The notes beneath the pieces were generated by a model, which saw only the letters and a list, made by a program, of their open reading frames with translations, was not told where the DNA came from and made no database searches. A stretch of DNA of 50,270 nucleotides. It comes from CAZGMN01 sp964645765 (GTDB taxonomy: Bacteria; Acidobacteriota; Aminicenantia; Aminicenantales; Aminicenantaceae). This document shows positions 7,030-14,689 of this stretch, piece by piece. The position numbers were made by a program, and so were the translations under genes. The stretch covers positions 1 through 50,270 of the forward strand of contig CAZYBE010000023.1 of assembly GCA_964645765.1 (NCBI GenBank). Direction: 5' to 3'. The first letter of the stretch is position 1. The number at the start of each line of letters is the position of its first letter.

Positions 7030-9540
7030 TTAGATTTCCCAGACTAAATCCGCTTCTCGCCACTTGCCGGATTTCTCGATGCGAATCGTCTTTATTTCCA
7101 AAGGCTTCAACTTTAATCGGATAAATACTTCTGGTGACCTTAAGCTTATTCGAGCCTGGGATTGAAGCCCGCAGCTCTCCTGCAGGCGGACAACCAGGGC
7201 TTCTCCGTCCCAGGAACGCTTGCAGGCGAGGAGCCTGGCATTTTCCGGCTGCAGCGAAAAGAATTCGAAGAATCCTCTGGACCTGCTCTTTGTTCTGTGT
7301 TCAGCATCTTTGCCTTTTTCTTTAGCCTCGATTGTTCCTGTGGGAAGATAGGCGTAAGAAATCGGCGCAGAGCTCAGCCAGTCGGCTAAAGCAGGAAGCC
7401 TGCGCAGGACTATGCCTGCTTTGCCTGCTGTGACCAGAAGCTGGATATCATGAACACCCTGGTCCATGAATTTAGGTGAAGGATAATTCTCCAATTTAAA
7501 GCCCTGCTCGTGACAGTAGGCGGCGCTCCGCAGGATAGAGAGGCGAACCTCGCCGTCTTTAAAGTCAAGTCCATGCTGTCCGTTGTTGACGACTCCTAAT
7601 GCAGCACCCCGGCCTTCTAATTTTCCGGAGACCATGAACCATCGGCCAAAGACATGCTCCTGCGCATCAGCAGGGCGCTTGACTATGCCTCCTGGCACTT
7701 CGCAGAGAAGAACTTTTTCCTTGAAGACAGTCGGAATCGACAATTTCAGAAGCTTGCGCTCCTCATTCCAGTGAACCCGAATTCGAAACTCAAGCACAGG
7801 CCATCCGGAATAGGAAATGGTGTGCATCACAATCTTGCTTTTTTTATGGGAAAAGACAGATTCCCAGATTGTCCGTATCGGACCTTTGGCCACTATCTTC
7901 ATGCTTCCCGGTTCAAGCTTGAATCGTCCTCGAATTTTTCTATACCGCCAGCAGTCCGTTCCCCATGAATCCCCTCTATCTTCGATGACAAGCGGCTTAA
8001 AGAGAGGACCTGCAAGACATTGCAGCTCTTTGCCCGCATCGAGTTTTTCTATCAGCCCGCTTTTCTTTCCTAACTTAAACTTAAGTGCATGCTTTAAGCC
8101 AAGCGAATGCCGCGCCTCCTTTTCTTTTTTCTCTCCTTCAAGAGCCTCAAGCCTGAAGTTTTTTAAGCCGATGCCTGGCAGTTCAGACATGAAGACAACC
8201 TTGCGCCGCCATTTATTAAAAGGAAGGAGTGCTTCAGGCTGCTCTTCCTGGCAGGGGATTTGTTCGCCCGAGGGCTCGAATATCCGAAGATGCCAGGCTG
8301 CGGTCGATTTTGGCCTGTGGGAGATCATGCATTCGACCTCAACCGGAACCGTGGTCAGGCCTGTGTTCGAATTCAAAACTGTCAGTGGCAAACTGGAATC
8401 ATGCGCTGGGCATTGATTAAACCCTTGCGCATTGAAGGCTGCCCCGACTGCCAGGCTGATTCTCCTTGCCGACTCGGAAGCCCTTCCGTATAAGTCAAGG
8501 GCGTCGCGCTCCACAGGCTCGACGCAGCTTCCGGTGATGACGTCATGAAAATCGTTGAAGAGATGATTTCGCCAGACTCCTTCAAGCTCTTCCTGAGGAT
8601 ATTCCTGCCTTAAAAGCCACCAGGAGCAGGCGCTGAGCGCCTCTGCCTGGACCAATTGTCCCAGGCTTTGCTGGGCTCGTCGTTTGAGGCGCGAGAGAGA
8701 TGTATAACACCCAGTAAAAACTCGCTGCAAGTCGCCTTCAAAGACAGGCGCGCTCTTAAGCGCTTCTTTGACTGCCTCATAAAAAAGGTCAGGTGTGCTG
8801 TGGATGATTTTTACCCGCTCTTCTTTTTTGGCGAAGGAATCGATTTTCTTCAGGTCTTCTCTTGTCGGGCCTCCGCCGTGATTCCCGATTCCCCAGAAAA
8901 CAGGGACATCGCGGTTGAGCCTGAGGGCCATCTCTGTTCCTTTCTGCAGGCGCTGCTCGATATTCCAATATTCTGTGTGGTAAAGCCCGACGCTGATGCG
9001 CAGGCAGTTGATTTCTGTGCCGTCAGGCCCGCGCCAGCGGTAAAGGTCAGAAGGCAAAATCAAGTCCGGATGCTGGGGCCGCATGTGGATGTACATCTCA
9101 TAACCTGCGAGCCTTAGCATCTGAGGAAGGCCGCAGCTGTGTCCGAATGAGTCAAAATTGTAGGCGACTCTTGGCCGAGCTTTGAAATGATCACGGAAGA
9201 ATCTCAATCCCTCTGTTATCTGGCGGATGAGCGATTCTGTGCCAGGAAGGTTGAGGTCAGGCTGGAGGAACCAGCCTCCGCTCACGAACCAGCGTCCTTC
9301 TTCGACGAGCTTTTGAATTTCCCTGAAAAGCCGGGGGTCGTATTTCTTGACCCAGCCGTATAGGACAGCCTCGTTGTGATTGAAGATGAGCTTATCATGC
9401 TCGCGCAAAAGCTTGGCAGCGTTTCGAAAGGTGGAGATGGTCTCTGCACATCCCTCCTCCCATCGCCACTGCCAGACCGGGTCGAGGTGGGCATTACAGA
9501 TAAGATGAACACACGGTATTTTTGTTTTTGCTTTGGTCAT
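7030..9540 (-). CDS. Alpha-mannosidase, glycoside hydrolase family 38
   Basis: GH38 retaining alpha-mannosidase, 836 residues. The zinc-binding HLDPVWQW (H18, D20) opens the catalytic domain. The nucleophile and zinc ligand Asp is D130 in YNFDSFGHS, and the later NDFHDVITGSC supplies the distal zinc His. The middle and C-terminal beta domains typical of GH38 follow to the end. No signal peptide is present, so action is cytoplasmic on imported mannosides. The gene begins 31 nt after the VapC stop on the same strand, so it may be read from the vapBC promoter as well as its own. The end lies close to, and converges with, the PfkB remnant. Fit with neighbouring sugar transport and glycosidase genes is good. 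Confidence 0.93.
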   Translation of the reverse strand: MTKAKTKIPCVHLICNAHLDPVWQWRWEEGCAETISTFRNAAKLLREHDKLIFNHNEAVLYGWVKKYDPRLFREIQKLVEEGRWFVSGGWFLQPDLNLPGTESLIRQITEGLRFFRDHFKARPRVAYNFDSFGHSCGLPQMLRLAGYEMYIHMRPQHPDLILPSDLYRWRGPDGTEINCLRISVGLYHTEYWNIEQRLQKGTEMALRLNRDVPVFWGIGNHGGGPTREDLKKIDSFAKKEERVKIIHSTPDLFYEAVKEALKSAPVFEGDLQRVFTGCYTSLSRLKRRAQQSLGQLVQAEALSACSWWLLRQEYPQEELEGVWRNHLFNDFHDVITGSCVEPVERDALDLYGRASESARRISLAVGAAFNAQGFNQCPAHDSSLPLTVLNSNTGLTTVPVEVECMISHRPKSTAAWHLRIFEPSGEQIPCQEEQPEALLPFNKWRRKVVFMSELPGIGLKNFRLEALEGEKKEKEARHSLGLKHALKFKLGKKSGLIEKLDAGKELQCLAGPLFKPLVIEDRGDSWGTDCWRYRKIRGRFKLEPGSMKIVAKGPIRTIWESVFSHKKSKIVMHTISYSGWPVLEFRIRVHWNEERKLLKLSIPTVFKEKVLLCEVPGGIVKRPADAQEHVFGRWFMVSGKLEGRGAALGVVNNGQHGLDFKDGEVRLSILRSAAYCHEQGFKLENYPSPKFMDQGVHDIQLLVTAGKAGIVLRRLPALADWLSSAPISYAYLPTGTIEAKEKGKDAEHRTKSRSRGFFEFFSLQPENARLLACKRSWDGEALVVRLQESCGLQSQARISLRSPEVFIRLKLKPLEIKTIRIEKSGKWREADLVWEI

Positions 9541-9571
9541 GACAAGCCTAAGGTGGATTGGGTCTAAAATG

Positions 9572-9973
9572 TTAGATTTCCCAGGTCTTTAAGGGGAAAT
9601 AATTGCAAACTTTGTCAAAATCTGAGTCGTTATGAAGCAAAAAGAGCTCATTCTCTATGGCGACTCGTGCTATAAGGCAGTCAATCGAGCTGCTGACCGT
9701 CGAGCCTTTTTGCCTCAATCTTAAATACATTTTTGCAGCTTCTGCATAAGATTCTCTTCCATTTTTTAGGTCATAGAAGACTTGCGAATCAAGATATTTC
9801 TTTAATGTCTTGTAATCCTTTTCAGTTTTGCTCCCTTGGAGCAGCTCTATGTAAATAAAATTATTGATTCCGAAGGGAATTTTTTTCTCGAGTATCTGTT
9901 CAAATTGTTCTGTGCCTTTACTTTCAATCCCTTTAAGATAATCAATCAATATCGAAGTATCCACCAGGATCAT
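9572..9973 (-). CDS. vapC: VapC-type PIN-domain ribonuclease toxin
   Basis: PIN-domain endoribonuclease of a type II toxin-antitoxin pair, 133 residues. It starts MILVDTSILIDYLKG, giving the first catalytic Asp (D5). The acidic residues in GSKTEKDYK/GRESYAEAAK and the later SSIDCLIARVA (with D of SIDC) and HNDSDFDKV complete the metal-binding acidic set. Its ATG overlaps the VapB stop by four nt (ATGA), the classic coupled arrangement. VapC toxins cut tRNA or rRNA when VapB is degraded. Confidence 0.92.
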   Translation of the reverse strand: MILVDTSILIDYLKGIESKGTEQFEQILEKKIPFGINNFIYIELLQGSKTEKDYKTLKKYLDSQVFYDLKNGRESYAEAAKMYLRLRQKGSTVSSSIDCLIARVAIENELFLLHNDSDFDKVCNYFPLKTWEI

Positions 9974-10167
9974 CGTGACCTCATCTCTTTGTAGTTATAA
10001 TCTTCAGCAAATCTTATCTTGCCTCTGATCTCTCTTAAATCAAGCCGTTTTCTGTTCCGGATAAATTCCTCGAGTGCCCTATGGATCAATTCCTTTTTTG
10101 TCTTCATCTTGGATAGTTTTAAAGCGTCTTTAATTAATTGATCATCAATCACAACGTTTGTGCGCAT
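9970..10167 (-). CDS. vapB: VapB-type antitoxin
   Basis: Sixty-five-residue antitoxin: MRTNVVIDDQLIKDALKLSK, a ribbon-helix-helix-type DNA-binding front as in the DUF2191/VapB group, then a C-terminal tail (RLDLREIRGKIRF...) expected to wrap VapC. The ATG at 10167 was chosen over upstream ATGs because AAGAGGTG lies seven nt before it and because the promoter -10 box overlaps the longer reading. It is presumed to autoregulate the operon promoter. Confidence 0.88.
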   Translation of the reverse strand: MRTNVVIDDQLIKDALKLSKMKTKKELIHRALEEFIRNRKRLDLREIRGKIRFAEDYNYKEMRSR

Positions 10168-10190
10168 GTCTATACACCTCTTTGTGCACA

Positions 10191-10219
10191 TTATCATATG
10201 TATTATCCATCCCTGTCAA
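10191..10219 (-). promoter_or_regulatory. vapBC promoter
   Basis: Read on the minus strand: TTGACA (10219-10214), spacer 17 nt, TGATAA (10196-10191), or TATGAT with a 15-nt spacer. Transcription would begin near 10184, giving a short leader that just contains the AAGAGGTG ribosome site. The expected VapB operator would overlap this site, but no clear palindrome beyond CATATG was recognised. Confidence 0.6.
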
Positions 10220-10265
10220 GCTCAATCAAATCATCTTCTATCTTTTGTGAAGAGAATCAATTTAA

Positions 10266-12026
10266 TTAAATCTCATCCTTTGCTGGCAGGTTTTTATACC
10301 AGGTGAAATAAAGGATGACGGCCAGAACGACAGTGACGACTCCCCAGATGATGGCCTTATTCCAGAAGCGAAGCAGGAAATAAAAGGGAACAAGGGCCAG
10401 CGCCAACTGAAAGCCCATGGTCAGGAAGCCGTTCAAGGCGTCGATGGCTGGCATCTTGTCTTTTTGTGGCACAAGTCCTCTCTTCTGAGCTTCGAGCCGC
10501 ACAGGCTTCCAGAAGCCAAAAGGGCGGACCCTGGAGTAGAAACGCAACAGCACCTCCATGTCTGTCGGCTTTGAGATGAAGCCGATGATCACGGTCAGAC
10601 ACAGACTTAACAGGGTATCAAAGGCAAGGGTTAAAGCCGGTGACCAGTAAGCAAATAATATTTTCTGGAGGATGATGGTCGCTACGGAAAAGCCCATGCT
10701 CCAGACAAAAGCCCTAGCGCTGAAGCGCCACCAGTGCCAGCGCATCGTTGCCGGAACAAGAATCATGGTCACGACCACAAAGATCATGATCTCCCAGGCT
10801 GATATGATGTATTGAAAGCTGAGGCTGAAGACAAAACCGAAAAGGAGAGCGGCGGCAGATGCCAGCTGACCGAGGCGAACCAATTTCTTTTGGGAAAGGC
10901 TCTTCGTGAAGTAGCGCTTCAGGAAATCGTTGACCACAACCGAGCTGGTGACATTGATCATGGCGTCGAGGGTGGACATCAGGGCTGCAAGAAGCACGGC
11001 CATGAAGAGCCCCCGCATCCCGACCGGAAGGTGAGTTAGGACAAGGGGCATGATTTTCTCGGCGTCAAACCCTGCCTGCGAGCCGAGAAAGTGAATTCCA
11101 AGAATCACAAAAGCGCAGCCGATGATCCAGCGCAGAGTGTAGCCGACAGTCCACATCCCTCCGGCCAGGGCTGCATCGCGGGTGCTGCGCGCGGTCAGGA
11201 AGAACTGGAAGTCCCAGACATTCGGCCCGGCGAGCACCCTGAAAATGACCCAGGAAAAGCCGGCTAAAAGGATTGGCCCGAATAAATAGAAATGGTGGTA
11301 ACTCGCCGGCGTTGATTGTAAGTATCCTGGCCAAAGTTTCCAGGAAAGGCTGAGAGAGCTCCAGCCAGGGCTCTGCTGGGAAAGGAAGGGGCTGAGCGAA
11401 GGTGCCTTTAAGACCATAACCGCCATGATAACAGCGCCGACAGCGATCAGAACAGTCTGCAGCATATCGGTCAGAATCACTCCAAAAAACCCGCCGAGCA
11501 CGACATAAACGCCGACAATGCCGAAGACGACAAGGACAGCTCCCCAGCGGGGCAGGGGAATGAATTCTTCGGCAAATTTTCCTGTTCCGACTGAGATGTA
11601 CATCAGGTTGAAAATCATCAGGGTCAGGAGGAAAAGCGCGGAAGCGACCCTTGCCATCTCTGCATCCTTGTTGTCGCCAAAACGGGTTTTATTCCACTCG
11701 GCAAAAGTCATCACACCTGAGCGCCTTATATACTTGGCCTGAAAAGCCATGTAAAAGCAGATGATGAACCAGCCCCAGTAGATGTGCGTGGCCCAGATGG
11801 CTTTTAAACCGAGGTAATAGAGCGCGCCGATCATGGCCATGGTGCCGCCGATGTCGATGTAGCTTGAGCAGCCGGAAAGGCCGAGCATCCACCAGGGAAC
11901 GCTGCGGTTGGCGAGATAAAAGGATTCTAGTTCTTTGGTAGCCCGTTTCTTGACCCAGAATCCGATAAAGGCAACAGAGAATAAATAGAGGATGATTATC
12001 AGCAAGTCGTAGGGATGGAGCTTCAT
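10266..12026 (-). CDS. Sodium:solute symporter (SSS family)
   Basis: Sodium-coupled symporter of the SSS (SLC5-like) family, 586 residues with about 13-14 hydrophobic segments. The start MKLHPYDLLIIILYLFSVAF and the following segment with LANRSVPWWMLGLSGCSSYIDIGGTM match the family (YFLAGRSL-WW--G-S----IS in relatives). A later stretch LAALMSTLDAMINVTSSVVVNDFLKRYF corresponds to the conserved sodium-site helix with AALMSTLDS. The substrate is not predictable; sugar, acid or vitamin are all possible. It lies upstream of vapBC and the alpha-mannosidase on the same strand, making a sugar plausible. Repeat copy 1 lies just before its start. Confidence 0.9.
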   Translation of the reverse strand: MKLHPYDLLIIILYLFSVAFIGFWVKKRATKELESFYLANRSVPWWMLGLSGCSSYIDIGGTMAMIGALYYLGLKAIWATHIYWGWFIICFYMAFQAKYIRRSGVMTFAEWNKTRFGDNKDAEMARVASALFLLTLMIFNLMYISVGTGKFAEEFIPLPRWGAVLVVFGIVGVYVVLGGFFGVILTDMLQTVLIAVGAVIMAVMVLKAPSLSPFLSQQSPGWSSLSLSWKLWPGYLQSTPASYHHFYLFGPILLAGFSWVIFRVLAGPNVWDFQFFLTARSTRDAALAGGMWTVGYTLRWIIGCAFVILGIHFLGSQAGFDAEKIMPLVLTHLPVGMRGLFMAVLLAALMSTLDAMINVTSSVVVNDFLKRYFTKSLSQKKLVRLGQLASAAALLFGFVFSLSFQYIISAWEIMIFVVVTMILVPATMRWHWWRFSARAFVWSMGFSVATIILQKILFAYWSPALTLAFDTLLSLCLTVIIGFISKPTDMEVLLRFYSRVRPFGFWKPVRLEAQKRGLVPQKDKMPAIDALNGFLTMGFQLALALVPFYFLLRFWNKAIIWGVVTVVLAVILYFTWYKNLPAKDEI

Positions 12027-12105
12027 CGGGCCTTAAAGATTAATAAATTTTTGAGCGCAGGTCTACAGTTTTATTGATAGCGTAAACATCTCTATTCCCG
12101 TGACT

Positions 12106-12250
12106 GGGTGAGGGTTGAGGGTTCGTCGCACGCTGATTTTCCCCAGCGTGGAAAATCAGCTCCCATTCGGCCTTCGCTCTTCTCTCCTTCGGAGAGAAAC
12201 CATGCCCGCTCAGGCCTCATCGGGGCCTCCTCACCCTCAAACCCTCACCC
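12106..12250. repeat. Nested-palindrome intergenic repeat, copy 1
   Basis: This fills most of the 12027-12321 gap. Terminal inverted repeat: GGGTGAGGGTTGAGGGTT (12106-12123) against 12233-12250, matching apart from one inserted A. Hairpin A: GCTGATTTTC (12132-12141) with GAAAATCAGC (12151-12160). Hairpin B: TTCTCTCC-TTC-GGAGAGAA (12180-12198). CACGCTG (12129-12135) can alternatively pair with CAGCGTG (12144-12150), competing with hairpin A. The phrase ACCATGCCCGCTCAGGC is shared with copy 2. Confidence 0.85.
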
Positions 12251-12321
12251 TCTTTATAAGCTACTCATCACGGTTTTGCTTCCATTCATAGGTTTTTAGA
12301 GGAATTTTTGAGCCTGAAGAA

Positions 12322-13491
12322 TCAGGGATGCTGTTCTTTACTCCATACGACCCGGTAGCAGTTCACTGTTGTCATGCCAGTTTCTTTATCCTCTGCCAAG
12401 CGATACATCTTTCCGGCTGCGAAAAGGCCGGGCGGGAATTCGCACCAGGCTCTGGCATCGAAGAAGCCGTCTTTATTGAAGATGTCGTAAGCCCTGATTG
12501 TCTTTTCGCCCTCTTTTCTCTCCTCGTTTGTTTCCACCCAGAGGTTTCCTTGGTCATCGACCAGCAGGCGCTCGGCAACAGTTTTTACCTTGGGGAGCTC
12601 CATTTGTTTGGCTAACTTCGCGGCCGGGCTGTCAGGCCGTGCTTCAAATCTGGAAAGAAATTTCTTGGCATCCTCGCTTGTAAAGGGCACAGGCTCATAA
12701 GGCCGGTCGATTTTTCTGAATAATTTTCCATTCTGGTCGTAGACTTCGATGAGATACTTATTGTTCAAACAGTGGTAAAGCCTTTGACGTTCCTGGTCGC
12801 CGGCAAAAATTGATTGGGGACTTTGAGGTGGGGTCATACCGACCGCGATATTGCCCTGGGAAATTGACTTCATTTCTGGAAAAGTGAACTTCCCGAAAGA
12901 GACAAGCTCTTTTCCAGAAAAATCAAAGGTCTTAGTCCATAATTCCCTTGCTCCTTCCTTGAATGTAATTTCACTCACAGTGTAGGAGGAGTCGGTTGTT
13001 AGGTGAATTCTAGAGATGCTACTGCGCCATGGATAACTGTTGATGAATTCGCCATCAGGATTGAAGATGGATGTCCGCCTTGACCGGAAATCCATGACCA
13101 GGATATTCCCGTTGGGCAGTATGGCCATGTATCCGATAGAGTCAAACTCGCCTGGCCCGCCTCCTTTGCGGCCGATGGATTTCAGGAATGTTCCGTTCTG
13201 GTCGAAGACCTTGATGGCCATGTCTGATTCGTCGCTGATATAAATCTTGGCTGTGGTGTCCACCATATAACGGCTTGGCTTATAGAGTGGAATCTCCTTG
13301 GATTCATCGAATTTGCCGATGGCTAACTCCTGTTCAAAGGAGACTGTTTTATCAGGATGGAGGGGTGTTTCCGGGTTGTGGATATAAGTCACGCCTTCGA
13401 TTGTTTCGACTTTCGCCGCCGAGGGTTTTTTCCCGCAGGAAGCAAGAATCAATGCCAGGCAAAAAATTAAAATGAACACAGTTTTTTTCAT
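12322..13491 (-). CDS. Six-bladed beta-propeller lipoprotein (second copy)
   Basis: A 389-residue lipoprotein. Signal peptide MKKTVFILIFCLALILASC places the lipidated Cys at residue 19. The mature part opens IEGVTYIHNPETPL as in the 3.0-4.3 kb paralogue, followed by blades with the loop SIGRKGGGPGEFDSIGYMA and NGNILVMDFRSRRTSIFNPDG. Expected to be anchored in the envelope and to bind a ligand or partner. The ATG at 13491 is preferred to a longer reading because the leader is then canonical, GGGAG lies upstream, and a consensus promoter lies inside the longer version. Its 3' end is about 70 nt from repeat copy 1. Confidence 0.87.
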   Translation of the reverse strand: MKKTVFILIFCLALILASCGKKPSAAKVETIEGVTYIHNPETPLHPDKTVSFEQELAIGKFDESKEIPLYKPSRYMVDTTAKIYISDESDMAIKVFDQNGTFLKSIGRKGGGPGEFDSIGYMAILPNGNILVMDFRSRRTSIFNPDGEFINSYPWRSSISRIHLTTDSSYTVSEITFKEGARELWTKTFDFSGKELVSFGKFTFPEMKSISQGNIAVGMTPPQSPQSIFAGDQERQRLYHCLNNKYLIEVYDQNGKLFRKIDRPYEPVPFTSEDAKKFLSRFEARPDSPAAKLAKQMELPKVKTVAERLLVDDQGNLWVETNEERKEGEKTIRAYDIFNKDGFFDARAWCEFPPGLFAAGKMYRLAEDKETGMTTVNCYRVVWSKEQHP

Positions 13492-13524
13492 TATTTTTTT
13501 CTCCCTACCTTTTCCTTGACCAGG

Positions 13525-13553
13525 CTTATACCACACGAAGCACACTGTGTCAA
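13525..13553 (-). promoter_or_regulatory. Promoter of the propeller lipoprotein gene
   Basis: On the minus strand: TTGACA (13553-13548), spacer 17 nt, TATAAG (13530-13525). It lies 34 nt before the chosen ATG at 13491 and settles the start of that gene. Confidence 0.65.
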
Positions 13554-13748
13554 AGCTCTGTCCAAGTTCGCACAAGTCCTATCTTTTCGCCACCCAGCCT
13601 GAGCCATAACGATGTTTTATACCTCGGAAAAAAAGAAGATGCTTTCTAAAAAATCTTTTTCTTTGATGATGATGGCAGAGCAGAATTAAGAACTAATGCT
13701 CTTTTTTTGATCCGCTGGTATTTTTAGCTTCTGGAAAAATTAGCTCAA

Positions 13749-14579
13749 TCAACGGCTGGCGAATAGCCAGGAATAAAAATATTTATTCTTCCAGTTTGTC
13801 AGTGAAATGCCCACACCAGAATAGCTGGATATAACGTCCTCATTATAGGATTTCAATATTTCGCCGGCTTTATCAAAGTCCTCTTCGTTTTTGTAAATAA
13901 AATACCTGGCTGGCATGTCATAGTAATGGCCCTGGCTTGAGCGCGGATAAGAGATTTCACCGTGATCTGGAAATTTAAATTCTTCAAGGTCAACTCCTCT
14001 CAATAACACAGAAAGAAAATCATCGCATATCCAGGAAGTCTCTGTCATTGTGCCGCATAAATAGACAAATGAATTTCGAGGATAACGCCAAAATACTTCA
14101 AATTCAGTCTCGGTGAAAATTGGAAAAATCTTATAGACTTCAATTGAGGCTTTCGTTACTTTGACTTCATACCTGTCCACCATCCAATTGTAGGAAAAAT
14201 TTAGATAATATCGTCCTTCAGCGAGGTTTAGAAATTCTCTTGCAGTTGCTGGCCCAAGAGCGGGAAGGCCAATGGGAGGAATGTAGATGCCCAGGAGTTT
14301 GACATCAATGGTGTTTTCGCTTTGATGAATCTCATTTTCAATTGAGTTGTTACAGCAGCCATACCATTTTTCTGTTGCCATGGAAAGCACTATGCTCGGC
14401 TCACAGTTGCAGTCGTATTCTTTGTGTGCTTCGTGGATCCTAAAGAGTATCTTCCCCTCGATAGGTTCAAGCTGGGCATCGTCTTGTGCTCCGGGGTCTA
14501 GGCCTTGGCAGCAGCTGATAAGAAAGCATAGGACAATAAGAAAAATGAAAGCTGGGAACTCTTTTATCTTTAAATTCAT
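13749..14579 (-). CDS. Lipoprotein of unknown function (276 aa)
   Basis: Not recognised as a named family. A leader with hydrophobic core ends FLISCCQG, a plausible lipobox with Cys near residue 23-24, so it is probably lipid-anchored in the envelope. The mature region has a Cys cluster (CNCEP, YGCCNN) near residues 57-76 that may bind metal or form disulfides. Later it is rich in aromatic residues and looks like beta structure (GRYYLNFSYNWMVDRYEVKV and FVYLCGTMTETSWICDD). It is divergent from the GH2 gene, with back-to-back promoters between them. AT content is higher than its neighbours, which may signal a recently acquired or lineage-specific gene. Confidence 0.7.
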   Translation of the reverse strand: MNLKIKEFPAFIFLIVLCFLISCCQGLDPGAQDDAQLEPIEGKILFRIHEAHKEYDCNCEPSIVLSMATEKWYGCCNNSIENEIHQSENTIDVKLLGIYIPPIGLPALGPATAREFLNLAEGRYYLNFSYNWMVDRYEVKVTKASIEVYKIFPIFTETEFEVFWRYPRNSFVYLCGTMTETSWICDDFLSVLLRGVDLEEFKFPDHGEISYPRSSQGHYYDMPARYFIYKNEEDFDKAGEILKSYNEDVISSYSGVGISLTNWKNKYFYSWLFASR

Positions 14580-14605
14580 TTCTTCCCTTTTGATTTTATA
14601 AAAAT

Positions 14606-14634
14606 ATTATAAATCAAAGAAATCCTCGAAGCAA
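14606..14634 (-). promoter_or_regulatory. Promoter of the unknown lipoprotein gene
   Basis: Minus strand: TTGCTT (14634-14629), spacer 17 nt, TATAAT (14611-14606), followed by an AT-rich leader of about 20 nt and a GGGAAG ribosome site before the ATG at 14579. Confidence 0.55.
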
Positions 14635-14643
14635 GGGGATGCA

Positions 14644-14673
14644 TTGACCCAAGGGCCTTTCCTGTGGTAATAG
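14644..14673 (+). promoter_or_regulatory. Promoter of the GH2 lipoprotein gene
   Basis: TTGACC (14644-14649), spacer 18 nt, TAATAG (14668-14673), ending 16 nt before the ATG at 14690. It is back-to-back with the minus-strand promoter at 14606-14634. Confidence 0.45.
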
Positions 14674-14689
14674 CTGAAGAGCGAAAAAT

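Noticed and set aside
12108..12299. Plus-strand frame through repeat copy 1, and a similar one through copy 2 (42951-43175)
   Set aside because: The translated similarity comes from the DNA repeat, not from a gene. Neither has a ribosome site.
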